Shown here in pieces: positions 47,190 through 59,274 of a stretch of 64,000 bases of DNA. The notes under the pieces are model-generated. The model had not been told where the DNA came from. It was given only the letters and a program-made list of their open reading frames with translations, and ran no database searches. The translations under genes were made by a program, and so were the position numbers. Positions within the stretch are counted from its first letter, which is position 1; each line of letters opens with the position of its first letter. The DNA comes from Cynocephalus volans (taxonomy: Eukaryota > Chordata > Mammalia > Dermoptera > Cynocephalidae), in NCBI RefSeq assembly GCF_027409185.1, contig NC_084462.1:39318679-39382678 (forward strand), given 5' to 3'.

Positions 47190-47778
47190 CATTGTCTCCC
47201 TTTATCCACACTTCTGCTTTCCATGGTTTCAGTTACCCGCAGTCAACCTGCAGTTTGAAAATATTAAATGGAAAATTCCAGAAATACGTAATTCATTAGT
47301 TTTAAATTATGCACCGTTCTGAGTTGTGCAATGAAATCCCATGACGCCCAACTCCCTCCCACCCAAAAGGTAAATTATCTCTTTGCCCAGTGTACTGATG
47401 CTGTATTCACTACCCACCCGTCGTTCACTTAGCAGCCATCTCCGTTACCACACTGACTGCTACTGTGCTTGTGTTTAAGGAAACCTTATTTTACTTAATA
47501 ATGGACCCAGAGTGCAAAAGAAGTGATGCTGGCAATTCGGATATGCCACATAGTAGCCGTAAAGTGTTCTCTCTAAGTGAAAAGGTAAAAGTTCTCAATA
47601 AGAAAAGAAAAAAAAAATGTATACTGAGGTTGCTAATATCTATGATAATAACAAATCTATCTGTGAAATTGTGAGGAAGGAAAAAGGAATTTGTACATGG
47701 GTTTTGAGACTCTCTGCAGTTTCGGGCATCCACAGGGGATCCTGGAACACATCCCCTACAGATAGGGAAGAACTACCA
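47190..47778 (+). mobile_element. Tigger DNA transposon, internally deleted, with transposase N-terminal remnant
   Basis: The left end 'cattgtctccctttatcc' and right end 'ctacagatagggaagaactac' are inverted. The interior has the Tigger 5' text 'gaaaatattaaatggaaaat'. The frame from about 47501 encodes MDPECKRSDAG and later LSEKVKVL, the start of a pogo/Tigger transposase. It soon breaks and passes to the 3' end, so it is a dead, deleted copy. Confidence 0.8.
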
Positions 47779-49099
47779 CATCAGCAGGCACCCTAAAAAA
47801 GCCGATTGCCTTTGAAAAGAAGGGGTTCCGCGGGAATACCAACATCCCTTTAATGACCAGAAAATCACTAAACCCTCACCCCTAAATTATTGTATTTATT
47901 AATTATCTTATTTATTTATTTATTTATTAATAAATTACCAAGTTTGAGGAACTTTGGCTGACGGTAACTTAGGAGGAGGGGGAATAGACTTCATCATCCT
48001 CTTCCGCCCCCTTGTGGCATCTTTTTTAGTCACTCTGGACTCTTGCCCTGGGCTGCAAACAGCCTTATCTAAACTAAACATACTCAATATTTAGTACTTG
48101 GTATATTTCCAGAAAACTGTCCAACTAAACTGAGATTGTTACTTCCGTTTGGCATAAACTAGTATAGTGATACCCAATAATGTTGGTGTCTCCTGCTTTA
48201 TCTTCTAATTAATCATCTGTCTCATTTTTAAACTGATTTTTTTTTCCCATGGGTGGACTTCCTAAAAATTCTATATTGCATTCTTCATCTGTTTCTTCCC
48301 ATATGTCAATATTGAATCTATTTGTTCCCCCGTTTTATTATTTTATAGTGCATTTTTTGTTTTTAAGATTTCATTTTTAAGTTTGTCCGCTCGCCAACAG
48401 AAAAACACTAAGAAACCCGTTCTTTTCCCTCAATACAAATTCTCTCTCCCACTGCTTTCTGGCCCGTCTTGATTTCTGTCCTTCTCTCTCTACTCCCTGC
48501 CATCCCTTTTCTCTGTCTGCCTCTCCAGCGCCAGTACTCTTCAAGACATGTGAGGAGTCTCCTTCTGCACCTACTTCCTTGAGGCATGGCCAGACTGGGC
48601 TGCCAGCTAGGTTGTCTTCTGAATCCCAAGCTGCTCACCAGAGTGCCCACACGGCAGCTCTCCACAGCACTGCAAACGCCCTGTGTCCGAGTCAGCACTC
48701 ATCAACCTCTCTCCCCGTGTGCCTAAGACAGCCAACTGCCCCAGAAACTTTCAGCTTTCCCGGGACAGAACCCTGCATGCCTTCCCCGTTCTCTCACTCA
48801 CGCATTAATTGCGATAGCTGTCTACTACAGCTCCTGAACCTCTCTTACGTAAATGAACTTCTTTCATCCCCCGTCTCCTATCTGAGCTCAGACCACACCA
48901 TCTCCCCCCTCTTGGATACCTTCCACGTCGCCAGTGGTCTATTCCCACTCCATACTGCAGTACAGTGATTTTTTTCTGAAATATAGATCTGTTTCTGTCA
49001 CTCCCCTGTGAAAACTCATCCATGGAGTGTTTGACCAGTCTGTATTTGGGGACTGGACCAAGTGAGAAGGGATCTTGTGTCAGCCAGGACTCTGGTAGA
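47779..49099. other. Upstream flank of MAGEL2, L2-like piece near 48840-49025
   Basis: A (TTTA)n run is at about 47906-47930. 48840-49025 has L2-like text ('ctgtcactcccctgtgaaa'). 48400-48840 is pyrimidine-rich and unassigned. No gene is called for the ORFs at 48408-48698 and 48579-48968. Confidence 0.35.
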
Positions 49100-49332
49100 C
49101 GCCCCTCCGCACTATCCACTTGTGGTGGTCGGGGGCGGGGAAGGGGCGGGCTTGAGCCCCCTTCCCCCCTCCTTCTTACTGCGGAAAGCTGCAGAGCGAG
49201 CGGCACTCACTTCCTACTCGGCATTCAGCGGGGAGGGAGCCTCTGAACAGCCACGTAGGCATTCTCTTCTCTCTGGAGGAAAAGGCCCAGCAGCTGTCGG
49301 AGGAACGGCCCAGCAGCTGTCAGCAAAGGGAC
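49100..49332 (+). promoter_or_regulatory. MAGEL2 TATA-less GC-rich promoter and 5' UTR
   Basis: Two GC boxes are visible ('gggggcgggg' at 49131-49140 and 'ggggcggg' at 49143-49150), plus an ETS-like 'cacttcct' near 49208. A perfect 15-bp direct repeat containing CAGCTG lies at 49284-49298 and 49307-49321, only 12 bp before the start codon. No TATA box. The exact transcription start is not determined. In the known locus this promoter is active on the paternal allele only. Confidence 0.65.
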
Positions 49333-52300
49333 ATGTCGCAGCTAAGTAAGAATCTGGGTGACTCGAGTCCTCCGGCGGAGGCCCCGAAGCCGCCTGCCTA
49401 TAGCCGCCCTACGGTTCTGATGCGGGCCCCGCCCGCTTCCTCTCGGGCTCCACCAGTCCCTTGGGATCCTCCAATTGACTTGCAGGCTTCATTGGCCGCT
49501 TGGCAGGCACCTCAGCCCGCCTGGGAGGCCCCGCAGGGCCAGCTGCCCGCCCCGGTGGCTCCAATGGCCCAACCTCCGACCCTAGGGGGCCCGATGGTCC
49601 AGGCTCCCCCGCTGGCGGGCCCAGTGGGCAAGCCTCCGACTCCCGGAGTGCTGATGGTGCATCCTTCGGCTCCGGGAGCCCCGATGGCCCAGCCTCAAAC
49701 TCCGGGAGTCCTGATGGTGCATCCTTCAGCTCCCGGAGCCCCTATGGCCCATCCTCCTCCTCCTCCGGGGACCCCGATGTCCCATCCTCCCCCTCCGGGT
49801 ACCCCAATGGCCCATCCTCCCCCTCCGGGGACCCCGATGGCCCATCCAGCCCCTCCGGGGACCCCGATGGTGCATCCACCCCCACCGGGGACACCGATGG
49901 CTCATGCTCCCCCACCGGGGACACCGATGGCTCATCCTCCGCCGCCGGGGACACCGATGGCTCATCCTCCCCCGCCGGGGACACCGATGGCACAGCCTCC
50001 TGCTCCGGGAGTCCTGATGGCCCAGCCTCTGACTCCCGGAGTCCTGATGGTCCAGCCTCCTGCTCCAGGAGCCCAGATGGCCCAGCCTCCACCTCCGGGA
50101 GCCTTGATGACCCAGCCTCCACCTTCAGGAGCCCCCCTGGCCAAGCCTCCAGGTCCTGGAGTCCTGATGATCCAACCTCCAGGTTCGAGAACTACGATCA
50201 CCCAGCCTCCAGCGTCAGGAGCCCCGATGGCGCAGCCAGCGGCCCCACCTGCGCAGCCTCTGGCTTCCTGGGCTCCACAGGCTCAGCCTCTGATCCTGCA
50301 AATCCAGTCTCAGGTTATAAGGGCTCCTCCACAGGTTCCCCAGGGCCCACAGGCCCCCCCTGCGCAGCTGGCCACACCCCCGGGTTGGCAGGCTACCTCG
50401 TCGGGATGGCAGGCCACGCCGCAAGGCTGGCAGGCCACACCCCTGACCTGGCAGACCACGCAGGTCACCTGGCAGGCCCCTGCGATTGCCTGGCAGGCGC
50501 CGCAGCCCGTGCGCCAAGGCCCTCCGCCCATCCGCCCTGGCCCCCCGCCCATCCGCCCTGGCCCCCCGCCGGTGCGCCAGGCCCCACCGGTGCTCCGCCA
50601 GGCCCCACCGGTGCTCCGCCAGGCTCCACCGGTGATCCGCCAGGCACCGCCGCTGATCCGCCAGGCACCGCCGCCGATCCGACCGGCCCCGCAGGTACTG
50701 GCCACCCAGCCACAGCTCTGGCAGACCCTGCCACCCCCACCTCCTCTGCGGCAGGCCCCGCAGGCTCGGCTGCTGGCCCCACAGGTGCAGGCGGCGCCGC
50801 AGGTGCCTACGGCCGCAGCAGTCACGCAGGTACCCGCGGCGCCGCCCGCTGGCCCGCAGGTGCCCCAGCCAGTACTGCCGGCCCCGCTGTCTGTCTCGCT
50901 GTCTACTACACAGGCTGTGCACTGCCCACCCATCATCTGGCAGGCCCCCAAAGGCCAACCCCCAGTGCCACACGAGCTGCCGACGTCGATGGAGTTCCAG
51001 GAGGTGCAGCAGGCCCAGGCGATAGCCTGGCAGGCCCCGAAGGCCCCCACTCACTTCTGGCAGCCCCTACCTGCTCAGGAGGCCCAGAGGCAGGGCCCCC
51101 CCATCGTCCAGCTGGAGCAGCCCTTTCAGGGAGCCCCGCCCTCCCAGAAAGCCCTACAAATCCAGCTACCCACCCAGCAGGCCCAGCCCACGGGTCCGCA
51201 AGCAGAGCTGCCCACACTGCAGCTCCAGCCCTCCTGGCAGGCCCCACCTGCAGTCTTGCAGGCCCAGCCTGGAGCCCCCATAGCCGAGGCAAATTTTCCC
51301 CGGGGCTCCACTAAATCACTGATGACTCCATCAGGAGAATCCAGGGCCTCTTCTATAGAACGCAGGGGCTCTGCTAAAGAACGTAGGACCTCCTCAAAGG
51401 AAAGGAGGGTCCCTTCAAAGGACCGCATGATCTTTGCTGCCACCTTCTGTGCTCCCAAGGCAGTGTCAGCTGCCCGAGCACACTTGCCAACTGCCTGGAA
51501 AAACTTGCCTGCCACATCAGAGACCTTTACTGCCACCTCAAGGGTCTTTCCAGCTACCTCCCAGTTTCAGCCTGCCTCTTCTCATGCCTTTACAGGCCCC
51601 TCCATCACCTCAGAGGCCCCCAAGTCACTACCATTTGCTCTGCAGGATCCATTTGCCTGTGTGGAGGCTCTGCCTGCAGTCCCGTGGGTTCCACAGCCCA
51701 ATGTGAATGCCTCGAAGGCATCCAAGGTAGTGCCCACCATCCTGATGGCTACAGCAGCTGCCCCACAGGCAGCTGCCACCTTTCAAGAGGCCTCAAAGAC
51801 CTCCGTTGAGCTGCCACGTCGCTCGGGCAAAGTCACCCGGAAGAAGAAGCACCTGGAAGCCGAAGAGGGCAGCAGTGGCCATGTGTTGGCCTTTCATGAC
51901 TGGCAGGGCCCAAGGCCCTGGGAGAATCTCAATGTGAGTGACTGGGAAGTCCAACTCCCTATCCAGGTCCTGGGTGACTGGGAGTGCCCAAACACCCCCT
52001 GTGGCCTGAGTGGCTGGGAGGGCCCTAGTACCTCCAGGATCCTTAGTGGCTGGGAAGGGCCCAGCACATCTTGGGCCCTGAGTGCCTGGGAGGGCCCCAG
52101 CACCTCGAGGGCCCTGGGTCTCTGTGAAGGCCCAGGTAGCCCTCAGCCCTTGCTTATCTCTGAGGTCCCCAATCTCCCTCAGGGATCCACTTCCACCCAG
52201 GATGATCCCAAGGTGGAGACTCAGCCACTGTCTCCCTTGGATGAGAGAGCAAATGCAGTGGTGCAGTTCCTCTTGGTCAAGGACCAAGCCAAGGTTCCCA

Positions 52301-52929
52301 TCCAGCACTCAGAGATGGTGAAAGTCATCATCCAAGAGTACAAACACGAGTGCTTAGATATCATCAGCCATGCCAACACTAAACTAGAGTGTGGCTTTGG
52401 TTGTCAATTGAAGGAAATTGACACCAAAACCCACTCTTATATTATCATCAGCAAACTGGGGCACCCTAAATGTGATTTGGTGGCATCCTATTTAAACAGG
52501 CCCAAGTTTGGCCTTCTGATGGTGGTCTTGAGTCTCATTTTTATGAAAGGTAATTGTGTCAAGGAGAATCTGATCTTTAATTTTTTGTTCGAGTTAGGGT
52601 TGGATGTCCGGGAGACAAGTGGTCTCTTCGGAAATACAAAGAAGCTCATCACCGACGTGTTCGTAAGGCAGAAGTACCTAGAGTACAAGCGAATCCCCTA
52701 CACTGAACCAGCAGAATATGAGCTCTTCTGGGGCCCTCGAGCGTTCCTCGAAACCAGCAAGATGCTTGTCCTGAGGTTTTTGGCCAAGCTCCATAAGAGA
52801 GATCCACGGTGCTGGCCATTCCATTACCTTGAAGCGCTGGCAGAGTTTGAGTTCGAAGATGTGGACGAGGATGAGCCTGAAGCCGGTGATAATGCCGGTG
52901 GCCCCACCAGCAGCTCCCGTCCCTGCTAA
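49333..52929 (+). CDS. MAGEL2: MAGE-like protein 2 (MAGEL2)
   Basis: One intact intronless frame encodes 1198 residues (human about 1249). Residues 1-100 are Pro/Ala-rich. A tandem array of about eighteen 10-residue units of G-x-x-M-x-x-P-x-x-P type follows at 105-285. After a WQAP/WQAT-rich stretch (about 350-392) comes a second array of eight 7-residue units (APPVIRQ type) at about 396-451. A basic Ser-rich motif ([17 protein letters not shown]) is at about 675-691. Three 12-residue units ([12 protein letters not shown] type) are at about 892-927. The MAGE homology domain is at about 976-1170, with [35 protein letters not shown] and [11 protein letters not shown], then an acidic tail. The start [10 protein letters not shown] is that of MAGEL2, with G at -3. 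Family knowledge: with TRIM27 and USP7 it promotes WASH ubiquitination and retromer-dependent endosomal recycling, mainly in hypothalamic neurons. Truncating variants cause Schaaf-Yang syndrome. Expressed from the paternal allele. No frameshift is seen. Confidence 0.97.
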   Translation: MSQLSKNLGDSSPPAEAPKPPAYSRPTVLMRAPPASSRAPPVPWDPPIDLQASLAAWQAPQPAWEAPQGQLPAPVAPMAQPPTLGGPMVQAPPLAGPVGKPPTPGVLMVHPSAPGAPMAQPQTPGVLMVHPSAPGAPMAHPPPPPGTPMSHPPPPGTPMAHPPPPGTPMAHPAPPGTPMVHPPPPGTPMAHAPPPGTPMAHPPPPGTPMAHPPPPGTPMAQPPAPGVLMAQPLTPGVLMVQPPAPGAQMAQPPPPGALMTQPPPSGAPLAKPPGPGVLMIQPPGSRTTITQPPASGAPMAQPAAPPAQPLASWAPQAQPLILQIQSQVIRAPPQVPQGPQAPPAQLATPPGWQATSSGWQATPQGWQATPLTWQTTQVTWQAPAIAWQAPQPVRQGPPPIRPGPPPIRPGPPPVRQAPPVLRQAPPVLRQAPPVIRQAPPLIRQAPPPIRPAPQVLATQPQLWQTLPPPPPLRQAPQARLLAPQVQAAPQVPTAAAVTQVPAAPPAGPQVPQPVLPAPLSVSLSTTQAVHCPPIIWQAPKGQPPVPHELPTSMEFQEVQQAQAIAWQAPKAPTHFWQPLPAQEAQRQGPPIVQLEQPFQGAPPSQKALQIQLPTQQAQPTGPQAELPTLQLQPSWQAPPAVLQAQPGAPIAEANFPRGSTKSLMTPSGESRASSIERRGSAKERRTSSKERRVPSKDRMIFAATFCAPKAVSAARAHLPTAWKNLPATSETFTATSRVFPATSQFQPASSHAFTGPSITSEAPKSLPFALQDPFACVEALPAVPWVPQPNVNASKASKVVPTILMATAAAPQAAATFQEASKTSVELPRRSGKVTRKKKHLEAEEGSSGHVLAFHDWQGPRPWENLNVSDWEVQLPIQVLGDWECPNTPCGLSGWEGPSTSRILSGWEGPSTSWALSAWEGPSTSRALGLCEGPGSPQPLLISEVPNLPQGSTSTQDDPKVETQPLSPLDERANAVVQFLLVKDQAKVPIQHSEMVKVIIQEYKHECLDIISHANTKLECGFGCQLKEIDTKTHSYIIISKLGHPKCDLVASYLNRPKFGLLMVVLSLIFMKGNCVKENLIFNFLFELGLDVRETSGLFGNTKKLITDVFVRQKYLEYKRIPYTEPAEYELFWGPRAFLETSKMLVLRFLAKLHKRDPRCWPFHYLEALAEFEFEDVDEDEPEAGDNAGGPTSSSRPC
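49645..50187 (+). repeat. 30-bp coding tandem repeat in MAGEL2
   Basis: About eighteen units of 30 bp (one of 33 bp) encode the 10-residue G-x-P-M-A-H-P-P-P-P type repeat. Units in 49860-49990 are the most alike, many with 'ccggggacaccgatggc'. Such arrays change copy number easily, which may partly account for length differences between species. Confidence 0.85.
50518..50685 (+). repeat. 21-bp coding tandem repeat in MAGEL2
   Basis: Eight units of 21 bp encode 7-residue repeats of [21 protein letters not shown] type. From memory the human protein has more units here, which would help explain its greater length. Confidence 0.8.
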
Positions 52930-53315
52930 TAGGTGTTGCAGAGATCTCATTGCTTTGGGTCCCCGGCCAGAGGCCATTGACAGGGTGGGGGGACAATTTG
53001 TTTCCAGTGTTTATGTTCCAGTTCTATGTGTGTAAGTTTGGGTTTTCAATTTGGTTTCATATCTGCCAAAGCTTTGTACATTTTCATGTGGTGTTGATTT
53101 CAATTGGCTACTGTTCTATTTGGTATTTTGGCATCTGTATTTTTAAGTGAGATCTGTGGTTCTCTGTTTTGTGTTATAATTGTTATGTTTTGTATCAGAG
53201 TTGTGCTGGCTTTGTGAAATGAATTAAGAAGCTATCCATCTCATTCTGGTACAGATTATGTAGCATCGTAATTGGTTGTTCTTTGAACATTAAAATGACT
53301 CATCAGTAAAAACTG
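52930..53315 (+). other. MAGEL2 3' UTR with likely poly(A) signal
   Basis: ATTAAA at 53289-53294 is the best poly(A) signal, giving a 3' UTR of about 0.4 kb. Positions 53187-53251 align with the NDN 3' UTR. The cleavage site is inferred. Confidence 0.6.
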
Positions 53316-56300
53316 TCTGCAGAAAAGTAAATATCTATATCTATATATATAAATATACTTTCAGCATAACATGGTAGTGTTTGTCTTTATTCTAAATTTT
53401 ACCCCAGATGGTGGGAGCCAAGTCTTATCATACTCTCTGCATAGGCATAAACACTGTGACTACTATCAGTGATAGTAAAAACCATGGTGATGAAACTGTT
53501 TTCCAAGGATAGTATTCCATTCACCCATGTAATGATGCAGTAATTGTGGTGGGTGGAGAGATGTAAGATTTCCATTAAAGAAAGAGTAAAACTTCACAAG
53601 CCAGTGAGGCTGAATCAAGGAGGAGTTTATACCTCATCTTAATTCTCTTTGAAAATAGGCATTATTATCCTAATGTTGTAGGTGTCAGTGTAGGTCTCAA
53701 GTAGATTAATTAAGTTGCACATGTTAGTGTCAAGCCAGTAAAGTTGTAATTTGAAGCAGAACTTTTCCTTAAGGGTTTATGGGGGAGGAGGACCGTCTAC
53801 CTGCAGGACAATTTTCCAGGTTTATTAGCCATGAGGAGAAATTGGCCAAAGGGGCATTTGTCAGTCATATGGCCCTTGGGGATATCCAGTGGCTCAGGTT
53901 TGGGTTTTCATCAACACACTGGTACTGGGATGGAAACATACTACCCACAAAATATTCAACCTTATAACAGGGAAAAGGAAGAAGCAGGCTTCAATGAATT
54001 AGGAACCCTGCAGAGGCAGGTAGTAGTGGCTGGGTTGGGGGGAGAGGGTGGGCGGTTGTGAGAGGAAGATCACTAGAGACATGAAAATCTAGGGAAAGAA
54101 CCTGGGGGGTGGAGGGCGGAGGTGAAAGTCAATGCTAATATACAAGGAAAGTCAGCTGGCCATGTTCAAAGTTGCTAAATAACTGCAGGCAGCTCTTGGG
54201 CACAGGACCTGGTGTGAGGAGAAAGGGGGTAAGGGAGCAAACTGGCCTGAGTATCTTGGGAAAAGGTATTTATGTGCAGACCAGGCTGGTGTATACAAAA
54301 GGACTTTCCCTAGGTCACTACTCTCTTCCTGCTGTCAGGGAGCATCAGCCTGGCTTGCCACCCCTGCTGTCATACCAGAATCTAGAAACTCAGCCCCATA
54401 TCCTGCTTTAGGAGTAAAGGCAAAGTCCAGATGATTTAAGTGGCGATGGTGGAATTCTCCTTCCACCTAGTGGCAGATTGGCAGTGCACAGAGGTTGCAA
54501 CCTGACCTATGGTTCTTAACCCCAATACCGGGTACCTGGATCTTGGCTACTAGTTGCTTCATAACCTCTGCCCACAATTTTAACCATATCTGTGTCCAGA
54601 CATTTCTTCTTTTCTCTTATATCACAGGCTGACGTGAACCTCTTTTCCAAGTCCAATGCAAGGGTCACTCTGATTTCTGCTCTAGGTCCTGCAGTGCTCC
54701 AGCTTCAGAAGCCAACTAAGAGAGGACCTCAGGAGAAGGGGTCTATTCTCAGCACCCCCATACTGAGTTTCTAGGACAACTAGCCCCACCCCAGAACCTG
54801 CCTGGCTGCAGGTGATCTTCAGCAAGTTATGCAAGTGGCCAGGTCCACCAGAGTCTCGGAGGGGGTTTCTGGTAAACTCTGTGGGTCGACAGACCTGCAC
54901 ATCTGCCCATGGTTGATTTTTAGTTATTTTGGCAACAACAATAAGTGCCCACTAAAGGCCATAGCAATGCCCCAGCTAAGAACCACCCCAAAAGAGGCTT
55001 AACTGGGCCAGTAAAGTGGCAAATAGATCTAATAGTTCTTGTTCTTTCTTTCTAGTTTATTTATGATGGTACCTGTAGTTTTCTCCAACCATTTACTCAC
55101 GGGGTGCCTCAGCAAGGTGCTCTTTGTAAAGCAAAAGTTGCAACAGCATCCTAGACTTTGGTGCCATACTTAACGTGTGGCTGGCTCTCCTCCAAGATAA
55201 AAAGTCTTCTACTTTTCAATCACAATCCTCAATCCCACATACCTCATTTACCTCATATTTGATCGACATTTAATAACCTTCTTTAAGTAGTGCCAAGGGC
55301 TGAAGACCTGAATTTAATTAAGTTGTAATGAGATGTAAATTGCAATAGTAACAAAACTTTTTTCTTTTTTTCATTGCAAATATAAAAACCAAGCTGGGCA
55401 AATATCCAAATGAAAAGTTTAAGAAAGAACAGATAACATAAAAGCAGAAGGCAGAAAACAAAGACCAGGTACATATGAAACCACAGGGAAAAAAGGAATG
55501 TGGACAGATTCAAGATGCACTTATTTGAAAGTGAGAAAATGTCGATAAATGTAGAACAAAGTATTTTGCTATAAAATGAAGAAGAAATAAAAGAGCAAAA
55601 GATGTTAGGTAACAAAAAAAAAAACACAAACAACAAATAACCATTGAAAATGTTACACCTCATGAATATTTAAAGACAAATATTAGAATATTTTGGTTTT
55701 TATTTATTAAATTGGCATAGAATAAAATAAAATCTCATGTAAAATCCAATTTAAATAAGGCTGTTATAAAAGTAGCACCCTTATACACAACTAATTAAAA
55801 TATAAATTACTAACATTTTCCCTGAAATTAATTCAGCCTACTACATCTTCAAGGGGTTTGGATTCTTTTATACTATTTCACCTAGAAATCCCTTACATGG
55901 GATATATTGAATGGAAATAATCTGCAGTGAAGGCAAAGACTGCTTCACAAAAACATCATTTGTGAAATTGGAGGAGACTTAGGAAATGTGAACCCCCTGC
56001 CCCCTGCAACCATTCTAGTGTCAAGGTGGTCCAGTAAGTTTCTGCTGGACAGACCACAGTCTTCTTCAGAAAGGGACTTGCCATTTGCTCCAACACATGG
56101 AATATGGAAGATTGAGAATCCAAAATTATGTGCTGTAGAAGTCATTACAAACTGTGCCCCCAAAATTTAAAGGTAAGTGCTAGCAGACTCCCACCAAAGC
56201 CACACAATGATCTCAGCAAAAGCCATTTCACAATGACTCCCAGTGGAGAGAAACTCAGTGAAGAGACTGAATCCAGTGTACTGCTGCATAGGGAGTTAAG

Positions 56301-57844
56301 TTTTAAGCAAGTTAATATCTTAGTATATTTACCTAAAAAGATGATCTGAATTTTGGAATAATTTTACTATAAGCCATTCCTCCTGAGAGCAAAAGAGAAA
56401 AGGGTTGATTACTTGTCAAAGCCATACATAGATCAACCTTGTTAACAAGCAAGAGTTAATGACCATGGGTGTGATCGATGGAGCATTTTCTTTCTAGGTG
56501 CAGGTTCCAGGTCCCTGTGGCCTCAGCCACACCTGTTCTACTGGGCTTATGTTATTAATTTGCCTTTAGTATTATAGGCACACCCACAAGTTGTGGTATC
56601 TTCTCACCAACAGCCACAATACTTGAAAGGATACAAGATCATTCCTGGCACCCCTGCACCTAGCTGCCTGAGCTGAGAATGTGGGAATCCTCTCCCCCAT
56701 CTGATCAGTTTTCAGGTCATGCTATTGTTGCCACCTTGTAGAGTCAGTGTTTTTTCTTCTCTCTATCCCTGTGGCCATTGTTTCCTGCCTGGACTTGGCA
56801 GCTGCCTTTTCCATGGTCTCTCCATTCAGAACTGCCCTCAAGTTTCCACTTTGGTTGCCTAGTGGTCTTTGTGCCACGATGGCACAGAGGCGCAAACCTC
56901 ACAATGCCTCGCCCACTCTGAAGCATTTCATGGCCCCCAGTGTCCCTCAGTGTCAGATACAACCCTCCTGAGCTCACATTCCTCTTCACACGGGACAAGG
57001 AGAAGCCCGTTAGAGATGGGTTAACCTAAGTAGAAATTTACAAATGATGCCAGGGGTCCCTCTGCTGGACAGTTCAAAGAATTCCTCGGATTCAGGACTG
57101 AAAACCTAGGCATGCTAACAAGGAGGGTCCTGAAGGGAAGAAGCCCCAGACATCCAGATCACAAGACCCTTTCTGCTTTCTCTTGTTCCCAGCCCAGAAA
57201 GGTGGAGGAAATAAATGGATTGTTAGGATAAATGACCTGGCTTCTCTGGAGAGAATCTCTAGGAAAGGAAGTCCAGGGTGGATCCATCTATGGGGCCCAA
57301 GCTACGTTTTCCCGAGGGCAAGCAGTTTCTTTCTTCCAAATCTCCCAGGGCATTCCATTGAGAATTCCACGGAGAAATCTATACAACACTCCTAGTCCAT
57401 TAGACCAATCCTCCGATCCTGAGAGATTCTGAAAGTGACACCTGCCTCTTTCTGTTTAAGAGATGACATCTATGGGGATCTTCTATGTCATCAGCTTCCT
57501 CCTATTTTGTTGATGGCACTGAAGAAGTCATCCTGGCTGTCTCAGAGGGATGCCCTTCTCTGTGCAAATGTCCCGGCTCTGCAAGCTGTGGTTCGTCTCC
57601 CAGGGTACTCGCCTCCCATGCTGCCACTTGTTCAGAGTGAATTCAGCTTGAGAACTACTGTTAGCAGAGTGATCAGCAGTGTCCTGTCCACCACCAATAC
57701 CCACAGAAGCATTTCCTAGACCTAGCAGACTTCTTGGAGCATGCTGCATAATGGCTCAGAATTGTCCCCTGAAATAGAGCTGCTTGAGGTCACAAGGCTG
57801 TGGAATCTAAAAGTTGGCTTTGTTAGCTTCTGTGAGACAGTCTT
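53316..57844. other. Downstream flank of MAGEL2, nothing recognised
   Basis: A short (TATC)/(TA) run lies at 53330-53355. G-rich patches occur near 54030-54060 and 54100-54120. I see no gene among the small ORFs (for example 54172-54411, 56744-56998, 57435-57719) and cannot name a repeat. Some stretches (56500-57720) may be old LTR sequence. Confidence 0.3.
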
Positions 57845-59274
57845 AAAAACATTTTATTTCGACATAATTACAGATTCACAGGAAGTTTGTCAAGATTGTG
57901 GAGGGCAGTCTCTTGCCCCCTCTATCTCATTTCCCCCCGTGTTTACATCTTACATGAGTATAGCTGTAGTAGAAAATCAAAGACATGGACGTTGCTGCCA
58001 CATGCATGTCTAGCTCAATGCTATTTTATGCCATGTATATAGATTCTGTGACCATTCTGCAGTCAAGATACAGAACTGCTCCCCACCACAAAGATTTATC
58101 TCATGCTGTCCCCTCACAGCATGTCCATCCCCTCCCCCACCATCTCTAAACTCTGGCAGTCACTACTCTGCTTTCCATCCACAGTCATTTCGAGAATGTT
58201 ATGTAAATAGAATCATACCTTTGAGCCTGCAATCTTTCAACTCAGCCTAATGCCCTTGATATCCATCCACACTGCTGCGTTTATCAACAGTTCACACTTT
58301 TTTAATGCTGATAAAATTTTTGCCTATGAAGAACACTCCAGTTTTGGGCTACTACCAAGTCACTATGAACATTGTGCACAGGTTTTCGTATGAGCATGCT
58401 TTTTCATACATCTGTGGTGAATGCCTCTAGCAGCGATTGCTGTATCACATGGTAAGCATATGGTGACTTGTTGAAAGAAACTGCCAAACCACTTTCCAGA
58501 GTAGCTGTAACATTTTACATTCCCACCAGCAATGTATGAGAGAGCCAGTTTTTCCCCATCCTCACCAGCAATTGGTATAGTCGCCTTTTTTTTTTTTTTT
58601 TTTAATTTCAGCTGTCCTAATATGTGTGCAGTGATATCTCATTGTGGTCTTAATTTGCATTTCTTTAATGGCTAGAGGTGTTGAACATCTTTCCATGTGC
58701 CTGTTTGTCATTTGTGTATCCTGTTTGGTGAAACATCTGTTCAACTCCTTTACCCATTTTCTAAATGATTTTTGGTTTTTTTGAATGTACGGAGCTTTGA
58801 GAGATTTTTATACATTATACATAAGAGTCCTTTATTAGATGTATGGTTTGCAAGTATTTTCTCCTAGTCTTTAGCGTTATGGGGACTTCCATACAGCAAA
58901 AGTTTTAAATTTTGATGAACTCTGATCTATTGATTTTTTTTTTCTTTTATGGATTATGTTCTTGGTGTCATATTTAAGTACTCTTTATCAGACCCTGGGT
59001 ACCAAAGACTTTCTCATGTTTTCTTATAAAAATGTAATAGTTGTACATCTTATTTTAAAATCTATAATCCATTTTAAGGTGTGAAATTTAGGCTGAAGTT
59101 CGTTTTTTTTTTTTTGCCCAAGAATGTCCAATTGTTCTGGTGACATTTCTTAAAAATAACATTTTTTCAACATTGAATTGATTTTGCACCTTTGTAAAAA
59201 AATAAGTTTTCTCTTCTTGTGTGGCTATTTCTGAACTCTGTCTTCTGTTCCGTTGATGTACACATATGTAAAAA

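Noticed and set aside
47465-47674. Small frame with a transposase-like N-terminus as a domesticated gene
   Set aside because: It lies inside an internally deleted Tigger element and breaks after a short stretch, so it is a dead remnant.
48408-48968. Frames on both strands upstream of MAGEL2 as an extra 5' exon or gene
   Set aside because: No domain, and the region looks like old repeat and pyrimidine-rich sequence. MAGEL2 is known to be single-exon.
50215-51054. 279- and 246-codon antisense frames in MAGEL2
   Set aside because: They arise from the repeated GC-rich codons of the proline-rich region. Compositionally biased, with no domains.
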